Shown here: positions 26,260 through 34,361 of the stretch, piece after piece
Layout of the letters: each line of letters opens with the position of its first letter
Position numbering within the stretch: position 1 is the first letter of the stretch
Assembly: GCF_000372965.1 (NCBI RefSeq)
Contig: NZ_KB890024.1
Coordinates: 124,001-188,000, forward strand
Reading direction: 5' to 3'
Origin: Hoeflea sp. 108
GTDB taxonomy: Bacteria; Pseudomonadota; Alphaproteobacteria; Rhizobiales; Rhizobiaceae
DNA length: 64,000 nucleotides
Notes under the pieces: model-generated
What the model was told of the DNA's origin: nothing
The model's input: the letters and a program-made list of their open reading frames with translations, nothing else
Databases searched by the model: none
Program-made: the position numbers and the translations under genes

Positions 26260-27113
26260 GCGGCTGCCCACCTGTTCGTTTCGGCTGTCGCGGCAAGCAG
26301 GGCGCGAATGACGATTTCCCGCGCCGCCTCGCGCCGGTAGCCAGCGCTGCCGCGCACGTCGTCGATGGGCGCAAGTTCGTCGAACGAGATGCTGGCTGCG
26401 ATTTCGGTGACGGCACCGGCAGGTTGGTCAACAAGTGCTGCCTCGAGCTTGCGCAGTCGTTGCGCGACCGCCGAGCAGGCGCCGACAGCGATGGCCGCCT
26501 GTGCGATCCGACCGTTGCCATCGAGCGCGAGCCTTGCCGCCGCCATGGCGATGGAGATGACAAGGTAGCGCCGGGCGCCGAGCTTGACGAAGGCGGATCG
26601 CCCTGCGGTCGCTGCCTTGGGTATCCGCACCGCCGTTACCAGTTCGTTCCGCAGCCTCGCTGTCCTGCGGTTGCCCAGAATGAAGGCGTGCAGAGGCAGG
26701 GCCCGGCTGCCCGAGGACGACTGCAGCTCGACTTCGGCGTCGAGCGTCATCAGAGGAGGAACGCCATCGGCGGCCGGCGAAGCATTGCAGAGATTGCCTG
26801 CCACGGTGGCGACGTTCTGGATTTGGATCGCACCTATCTCGCGCGCCGCCTGTTGCAGTGCCGCGAATGCCGGGGGCAACTCGGTATCGTGGATGTCGGT
26901 CCAGCTTGTTCGCGCACCGATGACGATGTGACCTGGGTTTTCGCGCAGGCCGCGCAGTTCAGCCAGTCCGTTGATGTCGAGGATGTCTTCCTGGAGCGGC
27001 TTGCTGCCGAGGGCGGGGTAGAAATCCGTGGCCCCAGCCACCACCCTCCAGGCGCCTTCATCGAGAAGGGCCAGCGCTTCGTCGAGCGTCTTGGGTCTCG
27101 CGTAGCGTGTCAC
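26256..27113 (-). CDS. FAD-binding subunit of the molybdenum hydroxylase
   Basis: 285-residue CoxM/NdhF-type flavoprotein that passes electrons from the iron-sulfur centres to an acceptor. The FAD pyrophosphate loop is VVAGATDFYP near residue 25, and a second FAD block is VATVAGNLCNASPAADGVPP about 105-125. The C-terminal CO dehydrogenase flavoprotein domain follows. It is the first gene of the six-gene operon, read from a good promoter at 27158-27185, and is coupled to the fused molybdopterin gene by a 4-bp overlap. Confidence 0.9.
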   Translation of the reverse strand: MTRYARPKTLDEALALLDEGAWRVVAGATDFYPALGSKPLQEDILDINGLAELRGLRENPGHIVIGARTSWTDIHDTELPPAFAALQQAAREIGAIQIQNVATVAGNLCNASPAADGVPPLMTLDAEVELQSSSGSRALPLHAFILGNRRTARLRNELVTAVRIPKAATAGRSAFVKLGARRYLVISIAMAAARLALDGNGRIAQAAIAVGACSAVAQRLRKLEAALVDQPAGAVTEIAASISFDELAPIDDVRGSAGYRREAAREIVIRALLAATAETNRWAAA

Positions 27114-27156
27114 GCAATGCCTCCCGGCCGATAGCCGGTCAAATCATTCGCATGCA

Positions 27157-27188
27157 AAAGATAACCTTCGGCAACCTTTTGTCAAAGG
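27157..27188 (-). promoter_or_regulatory. Promoter and palindromic operator of the hydroxylase operon
   Basis: Reading leftward, TTGACA (27185-27180) is a perfect -35. A TATCTT-like -10 follows after 16 bp, ending near 27158. CCTTT (27175-27179) and AAAGG (27184-27188) form an inverted repeat around TGTC, covering the -35. This is a plausible MarR site; binding is inferred. Confidence 0.55.
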
Positions 27189-27287
27189 CGGCGTGGAGGT
27201 GGCCGCCGCGCCAACTTGCTGGTTGACCTAAGCTGGCATCCGGCTCAGTTTCGGCGACCCCGAAAACCCTGTTCGTGAGGAGGTTCC

Positions 27288-27887
27288 ATGGCCGCGGACG
27301 CGCTTATCGTCATCGACGTGCAGAACGACTTTTGTCCTGGCGGCGCGCTGGCCGTGTCGGGCGGCGATGAGATCATGCCGCTGGTCAACGACCTCATCCG
27401 CAACACCGAGCATGTGGTGCTGACCCAGGACTGGCACCCCGCGGGCCATTCGAGCTTCGCCTCGAGCCACCAGGGCCGTAATCCCTATGACACGATCGAC
27501 ATGCCTTATGGCCCGCAGACGCTGTGGCCGGACCATTGCATCCAAGGTAGCAAGGGCGCCGATTTCCACACCGGGCTTGCCTGGAGCAAGGCCGAATTGG
27601 TGATCCGCAAGGGTTATCGCCTGGGCATCGACAGTTATTCGGCCTTTTTCGAGAACGACCACCTGACGCCGACAGGGCTTGCCGGCTATCTGCGCGAGCG
27701 TGGCATCGGTGAGATTACGCTTGTCGGTCTCGCCACTGATTTCTGCGTGGGCTTTTCGGCGCTCGACGCAGTGGCACAGGGATTTGCCACCACTGTTCGG
27801 CTCGACGGATGCCGGGCGATCGACCTCAATGGGTCCCTTGACGCCATGATCGAGAGGATGCGCGCGGCAGGCGTCACGCTCGCCTGA
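27288..27887 (+). CDS. pncA: Nicotinamidase
   Basis: Hydrolyses nicotinamide to nicotinate and ammonia. The 199-residue isochorismatase-fold protein shows the catalytic aspartate in VIDVQNDFCPGG, the metal block TQDWHPAGHSSFAS, WPDHCIQGSKGADFH, the lysine block VIRKGY, and the nucleophilic cysteine in GLATDFCVGFSALDA. An AGGAGG site precedes the ATG. It diverges from the N-heterocycle hydroxylase operon, so its product may be a substrate or inducer there, or simply feed NAD salvage through pncB about 8 kb away. Confidence 0.95.
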   Translation: MAADALIVIDVQNDFCPGGALAVSGGDEIMPLVNDLIRNTEHVVLTQDWHPAGHSSFASSHQGRNPYDTIDMPYGPQTLWPDHCIQGSKGADFHTGLAWSKAELVIRKGYRLGIDSYSAFFENDHLTPTGLAGYLRERGIGEITLVGLATDFCVGFSALDAVAQGFATTVRLDGCRAIDLNGSLDAMIERMRAAGVTLA

Positions 27888-27955
27888 GCGGGCTTCGCGG
27901 GGAAACGACGAAGATTTCGAAAAGTCCGGCGCCATACGTCGGCATGAGGGACTAA

Positions 27956-29383
27956 ATGAGATTTGCGCGTGTTGCGGCTGCGTCACTGGCGCTGGCCGGC
28001 CTGCTGGGCAGTGCGGGGACGGCGTTGGCCGCCGAGCAGGGTCTGCCGGGGGCGTCGATGTCTCTTCTGTGGGCGCTGCCTTTCGCCGGCTTGTTGCTGT
28101 CGATCGCCACCGGACCGCTGCTTTACCCGCATGTGTGGGAACATCATTACGGCAAGATCGCAGCCGGCTGGGCAGCCCTGGTCGTCGTGCCGCTGGCGCT
28201 GTCCTTCGGCTTCGACGTGTCGATTGAGGCGGTGCTGCACACGCTGCTGCTCGAATACATGTCATTCATCATCCTCCTGTTTGCGCTGTTCGCCATCTCG
28301 GGCGGCATATTGTTGGCCGGCAATATCGAGGGCACGCCGCGGGTCAATGCTGGCCTGCTGTTGATAGGCGCGCTGCTGGCCTCGGTCGTCGGCACGACGG
28401 GCGCCTCGATGATCATGATCCGGCCGGTGATCCGGGCCAATGACAACCGGCCGTTCAACGCCCATGTCGTCGTTTTCTTCATTTTCTTGGTGTCCAACAT
28501 CGGCGGCTCGCTGACGCCGCTCGGCGATCCGCCACTGTTTGTCGGCTTCCTGCGTGGCGTCGACTTCTTCTGGACGACAACCCATCTCTGGCGCGAGACT
28601 TTGCTGGTCGGCGGCATCGTGCTGACAGCCTTCCTCGTTGTCGACTGGCATTTCCATAGGCGCGAGCAGGGTCAGCCGAAGGTAAAGGACCCGACGCCGC
28701 ATTCGAAGGTGCGCATCCGCGGCCTCGCCAACATTCTGCTGCTTGCAGGCGTCATCGCTGCGATCCTGCTTTCGGCGTCGTGGAAGCCTGGTGTCGAGTT
28801 CTCGGTCTATGGCGTCCATGTCGAGCTACAGAACCTCGTCCGCGACGTCATTATCCTGGTGCTGGCCTTTGTTTCGCTGGTGGTCACTCGCAAGGAATAC
28901 CGCGCTGCCAACGGCTTCTCCTGGGGCCCGATAACAGAAGTCGCCAAGCTGTTTGCCGGCATCTTCATCTGCATCGTGCCTGTCATCGCCATCTTGCGCG
29001 CCGGGCTCGACGGGGCGTTTGCACCGCTGGTGTCGCTGGTCACCGGGCCAGGCGGCGAGCCCAACAACCTCGCCTATTTCTGGCTTACCGGCGCATTGTC
29101 GTCGTTCCTCGACAATGCGCCGACCTATCTCGTTTTCTTCGAGCTCGCCGGCGGCGATCCGCAGGCGCTGATGACGACCTTTGCCGGCACCCTGATGGCG
29201 ATCTCGGCCGGTGCGGTGTTCATGGGCGCCAACACCTATATCGGCAACGCACCCAACTTCATGGTCTATGCCATCGCTAGGGAGAGCGGTGTCAGGATGC
29301 CTGGCTTCTTCGGCTACATGCTGTGGTCGGGCGCGGTGTTGATCCCGACCTTCCTGATCGCTGGGTTCGTGTTCTTCGGGTGA
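27956..29383 (+). CDS. Na+/H+ antiporter, NhaD/CitMHS-like
   Basis: 475-residue inner-membrane transporter. A signal-like N-terminal segment ends near TALAAEQG, and about eleven further hydrophobic segments follow. Conserved intramembrane blocks are GTTGASMIMIRP, SNIGGSLTPLGDPPLF and LSSFLDNAPTYLVFF, characteristic of the ion transporter superfamily with two inverted units. It begins 68 bp after pncA on the same strand. The role is probably sodium or pH homeostasis, but this superfamily also moves carboxylates, so a link with nicotinate or its products cannot be ruled out. Confidence 0.85.
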   Translation: MRFARVAAASLALAGLLGSAGTALAAEQGLPGASMSLLWALPFAGLLLSIATGPLLYPHVWEHHYGKIAAGWAALVVVPLALSFGFDVSIEAVLHTLLLEYMSFIILLFALFAISGGILLAGNIEGTPRVNAGLLLIGALLASVVGTTGASMIMIRPVIRANDNRPFNAHVVVFFIFLVSNIGGSLTPLGDPPLFVGFLRGVDFFWTTTHLWRETLLVGGIVLTAFLVVDWHFHRREQGQPKVKDPTPHSKVRIRGLANILLLAGVIAAILLSASWKPGVEFSVYGVHVELQNLVRDVIILVLAFVSLVVTRKEYRAANGFSWGPITEVAKLFAGIFICIVPVIAILRAGLDGAFAPLVSLVTGPGGEPNNLAYFWLTGALSSFLDNAPTYLVFFELAGGDPQALMTTFAGTLMAISAGAVFMGANTYIGNAPNFMVYAIARESGVRMPGFFGYMLWSGAVLIPTFLIAGFVFFG

Positions 29384-29462
29384 GGTACGTGGAGGTGTCG
29401 GGCGCCGCCCTAACCTCTCCCCACAAGTGGCACTTGCCCCTTGTTCCCGTCACTACGGGGAG
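29384..29462. repeat. REP-like palindromes between convergent antiporter and livF genes
   Basis: The gap holds a CAAGTG-G-CACTTG palindrome nested between CTCCCC and GGGGAG. It resembles, loosely, the GC-rich palindromes elsewhere in the window. It could stop transcription from both sides; no T-run is seen. Confidence 0.4.
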
Positions 29463-30170
29463 CTACCCCACGCCGACATAGCGCCTTACCATTTCAGGGT
29501 CCTTGTGCAGCCGTGCGACGTCGACCGTCTCGCGATTGCGGCCGTTTTCGATGAAGGCGACGCGGTCGGCCAGCGACAGAACCGCATCGACGCGCTGTTC
29601 GACCAGGATGGTAGACACGCCGTGCTGGCGCAGGCTGGCCACCGTCTCGCGAATGCGCGCGATCATCGACGGCATCAACCCTTCGGTCGGCTCGTCGAGC
29701 AGCAGCACGTCGGGTTCGAGGCAGAGCGCGCGCGCCATGGCCAGCATCTGCTGCTCGCCCCCCGACAGCGTGCCGGAGCGCTGCTTCAGCCGTTCGCGTA
29801 GCACCGGGAACAGGTCTAGGACCGCCTCGCGGGTCACGGCGCCCTTGCGCCGCGTCATCAGCCCGATTTCGATGTTTTCGGCGACGGTGAGCTCGGCAAA
29901 CAGACGCCGGCCCTGCGGCACATAGGCGATGCCGGCCCTGGGCACCTCATGCGCAGGCAACTCGGTGAGCTCCCGCCCGCCGCGCCGGATCGAGCCGGCC
30001 CGCGCCCGCACCAGTCCCATGATCGCCTTCAGCGTCGTGGTCTTGCCCGCGCCATTACGGCCGAGCAGGCACAAAACCTCGCCCTTGTTCAGCTCGAGGT
30101 CGAGCCCGTGCAGCACCTGCACCTCGCCATAGAAGCAATCGAGCCCTGAAATCGTCAGCACGGCACTCAT
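29463..30170 (-). CDS. livF: Branched-chain-type ABC transporter ATPase (LivF)
   Basis: 235-residue ATPase of the HAAT importer class. Walker A is GRNGAGKTTTLK, the signature is LSGGEQQMLAMARAL, Walker B is VLLLDEPTEGLMP, and the short C terminus lacks the extension seen in LivG. The start overlaps the livG stop by 4 bp. It is last in the livHMGF set. The solute is not identifiable from the ATPase. Confidence 0.93.
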   Translation of the reverse strand: MSAVLTISGLDCFYGEVQVLHGLDLELNKGEVLCLLGRNGAGKTTTLKAIMGLVRARAGSIRRGGRELTELPAHEVPRAGIAYVPQGRRLFAELTVAENIEIGLMTRRKGAVTREAVLDLFPVLRERLKQRSGTLSGGEQQMLAMARALCLEPDVLLLDEPTEGLMPSMIARIRETVASLRQHGVSTILVEQRVDAVLSLADRVAFIENGRNRETVDVARLHKDPEMVRRYVGVG

Positions 30171-30904
30171 GCGCCGGCCTCCCCGATGGTGCCGAGATAG
30201 GCCTCTTGCACCGCCGCATTGGCGCGGATTTCCGGCGGCGTGCCTTCGGCGAGAATACGCCCGGCATTGAGAACGGTGATGCGGTGGGCGAGCGCCATCA
30301 CCACCTGCATGTTGTGTTCGATCAAGAGCACCGTCGCGTCCCTGGAGATGTCGCGTACCAGGGTGATGAAGCCTTCGATCTCGCTGTCCGCCAGTCCTTG
30401 CGTCGGCTCGTCGAGGATGAGCAGCCGCGGCTTCAGCGCCAGCCCCATGGCGACTTCCAGCAGGCGCTGATGGCCATAGGCCAGTGTGCCCGCTGGGATG
30501 TCGGCGCGCGAGCCAAGCCCGACACGCTCCAGCGCCTGCATCACCCCTTGCCGCACCGCCCCGCGTGAGCGGCCGTCGGTCAAGGTCCGCTGCAGCGGCA
30601 GGGCGACATTGTCATAGACAGAGAGATTGGCGAAGACGCTGGTGATCTGGAAGGTGTAGGCGATGCCGCGCCGGACCCTAAGATGAGCCGGCATGTCGGT
30701 GATGTCCTCGCCGTCGAAGACGATTGTGCCCGCACTCGGCGCGTAGCGGCCGCACACCAGGCTGACGAAGGTGGTCTTGCCGGCGCCGTTGGGTCCGATG
30801 ACAGCCCGGATCTCGCCGGGCATAACCGAAAAATCGACATCGTCGACGGCGCGCAGGCCACCGAATTGGCGCGACAGGTTCCTGACGACAAGCAACGGCG
30901 TCAT
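30167..30904 (-). CDS. livG: Branched-chain-type ABC transporter ATPase (LivG)
   Basis: 245-residue ATPase. Walker A is GPNGAGKTTFVS, the signature region reads TLAYGHQRLLEVAMGLAL in place of the usual LSGGQ, as is normal for LivG, and Walker B is LLILDEPTQGL. The C-terminal tail AAVQEAYLG is the standard LivG ending. The ATG at 30904 overlaps the livM stop by 4 bp; the longer frame into livM is spurious. It pairs with LivF on the cytosolic face. Confidence 0.93.
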   Translation of the reverse strand: MTPLLVVRNLSRQFGGLRAVDDVDFSVMPGEIRAVIGPNGAGKTTFVSLVCGRYAPSAGTIVFDGEDITDMPAHLRVRRGIAYTFQITSVFANLSVYDNVALPLQRTLTDGRSRGAVRQGVMQALERVGLGSRADIPAGTLAYGHQRLLEVAMGLALKPRLLILDEPTQGLADSEIEGFITLVRDISRDATVLLIEHNMQVVMALAHRITVLNAGRILAEGTPPEIRANAAVQEAYLGTIGEAGA

Positions 30905-31863
30905 GGCAACCACCTGACCCAGCGCTCCCGCACCGTGCCAAGCACGCCTTTGCGGAAATAGAGCACCAGAAGGATCAGCACCACGCCGACCACCAGCATG
31001 TAGGCCGAGGTGTAGCCGCTGGCGATGTCGATGACGTAGTACATGAACAGGGTGCCGATCAGCGGCCCGAGCGTCGTCGCAGCGCCGCCGAGCAGCACCC
31101 AGAGCAGCGGCAGGATCGAATATTGCACCGAAGCGAAGGTCGAGCCGACATAGCCGAACAAGAGCGCATAGGCGGCACCGGCAGCGGCGCAGATGACGCC
31201 CGAGGTCACCACCGCCGCCAGCTTGTTTGTGAAGGTGTCGTAGCCGAGCATCCTGGTGCGCTCCTCGTTCTCGCGGATCGCCACCAGCACGCGGCCATGG
31301 CGCGAACGCACAACGGCGAGCGTGGCAAACAGAACGATGGCGAACAGGGCAACCGCGAGAAGATAACGCGTCGTCGGATTGGTGAGATCGAGCGTAGTCT
31401 CGCCCAAGGCGACCTGCCTTGCCTGCTGCTGCAGCACCAGCCCTTCGTCGCCGCGCGTCCATTCGCCGAAATAGAGCGTGACGAGATAAAACACCTGCGC
31501 GAACATCATGGTGACGATCATGAAGGCGACGCCCGATGTCCTGAGCGCGAGCAGGCCGATCCCTGCCGAGACCACTAGGCCGGCGGCGAGGCCCGAGGCG
31601 AAGGCGGCAGGCACGCCCCAGCCGAGATGGTAGAGCGGCAGGCCGGCGCCGTAGAGCCCGGCGGCGAAGAACATGGCGTGGCCGAGGCTGAGCAGCCCGG
31701 CATAACCGAACAGCATGTTGTAGCCCATGGCAAAGACCGCGAGCACCAACACCCTTGCCAGCACGGCATGGTGATACTCGGGCAGGGCGAAGTTGAGCGC
31801 GACGAGCAGAGCGATGACCGCCGCATGCAGGGCGTAGACCTTAGCCGTCCCGTCGCCGCTCAT
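30901..31863 (-). CDS. livM: Branched-chain-type ABC transporter permease (LivM)
   Basis: 320-residue permease with about nine to ten hydrophobic segments. The AMGYNMLFGYAGLLSLGHAMFF block near residue 45 is the LivM/LivH hallmark. It overlaps both livH and livG by 4 bp. Together with LivH it forms the inner-membrane channel for an amino acid, amide or similar small solute. Confidence 0.93.
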   Translation of the reverse strand: MSGDGTAKVYALHAAVIALLVALNFALPEYHHAVLARVLVLAVFAMGYNMLFGYAGLLSLGHAMFFAAGLYGAGLPLYHLGWGVPAAFASGLAAGLVVSAGIGLLALRTSGVAFMIVTMMFAQVFYLVTLYFGEWTRGDEGLVLQQQARQVALGETTLDLTNPTTRYLLAVALFAIVLFATLAVVRSRHGRVLVAIRENEERTRMLGYDTFTNKLAAVVTSGVICAAAGAAYALLFGYVGSTFASVQYSILPLLWVLLGGAATTLGPLIGTLFMYYVIDIASGYTSAYMLVVGVVLILLVLYFRKGVLGTVRERWVRWLP

Positions 31864-32741
31864 TTCGTCGCCGCTCCGAACAGGCCCTGCGGGCGGAACA
31901 CCAGCACCAGGGCGACGAGCAGCGTGGCGATGATCTTGGCCAATGTCGGCGAGAAGAACACCGAAATGATGCCATCGGAGACGCCGATCAGGAGCGCCGC
32001 CACCACGGTGCCGCGCAGCGAACCGAGCCCGCCGACAATGACGACGATGAAGGACAGGAGCAGCGGGTCGAGCCCCATCAGGTAATGGGCCTGGCTGATC
32101 GGCACGATCAGCACCGCAGCGATTGCCGCCAGCATGGCACCGAGCGCGAATACCGCGCCATAGACACGTCCGACCGGGATGCCGAAGGCCTGCGCCGTCT
32201 CGCGGTCATATTGGGTGGCGCGCATCACCAGCCCGATCCTGGTGCGGGTCAAGACGAACCAGGCGGCAATCAAAAGCAGTGCCGAAGCTGCGATGATCGA
32301 CAGCTTGTAGCCGGAATAGCCGAACCATGGCAGTTGGATGCGGTAGTTGAACGGCGGCGTCACCGGCCGCGCTTCCGGACCGTAGAAGGTCAGCGCCAGC
32401 TGCTGGATGATGTAGAGCAGGCCGATGGTGGCGACGATCGTTGCTTCGGGGTTGTACTCGATCCGGCTGAGCACCAGCCGCTCCGATATCCAGGCGACGA
32501 AGCCCACGATCAGCGGCGACAGCACCAGAGCGGCAGCAAAACCCAGTGCCGGATGGCCGGTGACGGCTGACGTGATCGCCCAGGCGAGCACTGCGCCCAG
32601 CATGAAGAACTCGCCATGCGCGACATTGACGATGCGCATGACGCCGAAGACCAACGACAGGCCAAGTGCCGTCAAAGCAAGCACCGCAGAGGTGACGAGG
32701 CCTTCGAGCGTGGCCAACAGGAGGTGGGGTAAGAAGGGCAT
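31860..32741 (-). CDS. livH: Branched-chain-type ABC transporter permease (LivH)
   Basis: 293-residue permease with about eight hydrophobic segments. The typical opening SAVLALTALGLSLVFGVMRIVNVAHGEFFMLGA is present, and GGLGSLRGTVVAALLIG lies near residue 235. Its start is 170 bp from the stop of the binding-protein gene, with two strong palindromes in between. First gene of the livHMGF block. Confidence 0.93.
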   Translation of the reverse strand: MPFLPHLLLATLEGLVTSAVLALTALGLSLVFGVMRIVNVAHGEFFMLGAVLAWAITSAVTGHPALGFAAALVLSPLIVGFVAWISERLVLSRIEYNPEATIVATIGLLYIIQQLALTFYGPEARPVTPPFNYRIQLPWFGYSGYKLSIIAASALLLIAAWFVLTRTRIGLVMRATQYDRETAQAFGIPVGRVYGAVFALGAMLAAIAAVLIVPISQAHYLMGLDPLLLSFIVVIVGGLGSLRGTVVAALLIGVSDGIISVFFSPTLAKIIATLLVALVLVFRPQGLFGAATK

Positions 32742-32793
32742 TCAGGTGTCGATTGTCCGGCAATGGCAGCGCTGCCCCTCACCCTTACCCTCT

Positions 32794-32864
32794 CCCCGTA
32801 AACGGGGCGAGGGGGGCGTTAGCGTTGCGGCCATCCTCCTTCTCCCCGTTCTGCGGGGAGAAGG
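32794..32864. repeat. Two GC-rich palindromes between binding protein and livH
   Basis: CCCCGT (32794-32799) faces ACGGGG (32802-32807). Then CCTTCTCCCCG (32838-32848) and CGGGGAGAAGG (32854-32864) form a perfect 11-bp stem with a TTCTG loop. The second unit recurs near 43352 and 43453. Likely a REP-type family that reduces read-through from the binding-protein gene. Confidence 0.75.
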
Positions 32865-32910
32865 TCCCGGCAGGGGGATGACGGGCAGCACCGGCATTGG
32901 CATCTTCAGC

Positions 32911-34215
32911 TCACAGCGGCTGCGTCGTGTAGTCCGCCTCGGGTGCGTAGATGCCGTCCTCGATCGATGTCCGGTGCACGACGTTGAGCTTGCCGCCTTC
33001 GACCTTGGAGATGTTCTGGTGGCCGAAGACCTGATGGATCTTGCCGTTGAAGATCTTGTCGCCTTGCGGATGCTCCGGCCCTTCCTTGAACTCGGTCAGC
33101 GCCTCGGTCGCCTCGACCAGCTTGGCGCGGTCCTCGGGGCCCTTGTAGCCTGCGTCTTCCATCGCCTTCTTGATGACGTAGAGCGTCTCCCAGCAGCCGA
33201 ACATGTGGGCGGCGGTGGACACGTCCTTCGGGTCGCTCACCGAGGCGCCATTGTCGTCGATGCCGACTGCCTTGCGATAGGCTTTCTGCGCCTCGCTGTC
33301 ATTGGCCTGCGCATAGCGCGGCGAGCCTTCCCAGAAATGGCTGCCATCGAGGAATTCGAGCCCTGGGCTGTTGATGTCGACCGCTTCGAGCGAGTCGATG
33401 AAGCCGAACAGCTGCGGCTTGTTCGAGCCGTAGAACTCGCCCAGTTCCTTGACGAAGGTCAAGACGCCGGGGCCGACCATGACGTGGTACAGCACCTCGG
33501 TATGCGCCGGGATCTGCGGCAGGTATTTGGTGAACGAGCTTTCCGTCGGCGGGATCGGGATCTGGGCGATCACGTCGCCGCCCTGCGCCTTGATGGCGGG
33601 GCCGAAATAGTCGCGGTGATCGTAGCCGAAGGCATAATCGGGATAGATCATCGTCACCTTCTTGCCGAGGTTGGCCGCGACCCATGGCGCGACCGAGGTG
33701 ACCTGCGAGCGCACGTCGGTGATCCCGGGCTGGAACACCCAGCGGTTCATCTTGCCCGAAGCGACGTGATAGCCCTCGCTGACCACGTAATAAGGAATCT
33801 TGAGCTCGCCGGCGGTCGGCGCCGAGCCGACGACCACATGGGAAAACAGCGTGCCATAGACCACGTCCGTCTTGTGCTGTGAGGCGAACTTGCCGACCAC
33901 CTCGGCGCCGCGCTTGGGGTCGGTGCCGTCATCCTCGACGATGATCTCGACTGGGCGGCCATTGATGCCGCCGGCATCGTTGATGAGCTTGACCGCGGCA
34001 TTGGTCGTCTTCTCGTACCAGCGGCCATAGGCAGCGCCGATGCCGGTGCGATGCGCCTGGAAACCGATCTTGATCGGTGCCGACGACTGCGCCTGCGAGT
34101 AGCGCACGAAACCCGGGGCTGCCATCAGGCCGGCGCCCGCGGCGATGCCTTTGAGCGCCGCGCGGCGCGAGATGTTTTTCCTGCTGAGATCGAAGAAGCC
34201 GTTGCTGTCGGTCAT
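32911..34215 (-). CDS. ABC transporter substrate-binding protein, amide/urea or branched-chain type
   Basis: 434-residue type I periplasmic binding protein. A twin-arginine signal, SRRAALKGIAAGAG, about residues 16-29, suggests export by Tat. Mature sequence begins near SAPIKIGFQAHRTG; the DAGGINGRPVEIIVEDDGTDP block is standard for the LivK/AmiC/UrtA superfamily. An AAGGGGACA site precedes the ATG. It lies upstream of livHMGF on the same strand, so it is their receptor. Ligand not determined; it is unlike classic leucine binders in its Tat signal. Confidence 0.9.
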   Translation of the reverse strand: MTDSNGFFDLSRKNISRRAALKGIAAGAGLMAAPGFVRYSQAQSSAPIKIGFQAHRTGIGAAYGRWYEKTTNAAVKLINDAGGINGRPVEIIVEDDGTDPKRGAEVVGKFASQHKTDVVYGTLFSHVVVGSAPTAGELKIPYYVVSEGYHVASGKMNRWVFQPGITDVRSQVTSVAPWVAANLGKKVTMIYPDYAFGYDHRDYFGPAIKAQGGDVIAQIPIPPTESSFTKYLPQIPAHTEVLYHVMVGPGVLTFVKELGEFYGSNKPQLFGFIDSLEAVDINSPGLEFLDGSHFWEGSPRYAQANDSEAQKAYRKAVGIDDNGASVSDPKDVSTAAHMFGCWETLYVIKKAMEDAGYKGPEDRAKLVEATEALTEFKEGPEHPQGDKIFNGKIHQVFGHQNISKVEGGKLNVVHRTSIEDGIYAPEADYTTQPL

Positions 34216-34361
34216 GCCCTGTCCCCTTGTGCGCTTTTGACTGCCGATGCTGCGGATTGGAAGTCTTTGTTGGAGCGAAAACCGGATGCATGCAAACTAG
34301 ATCACCGATCCTCGGGCTGGCAATAGAACCTTACCCAGGGTCAGCAACTCCTGCATTTGAA

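Noticed and set aside
30167..31462. Possible fusion of a novel N-terminal region to LivG.
   Set aside because: The extra N-terminal part is livM read in the wrong frame. A proper ATG at 30904 overlaps the livM stop by 4 bp.
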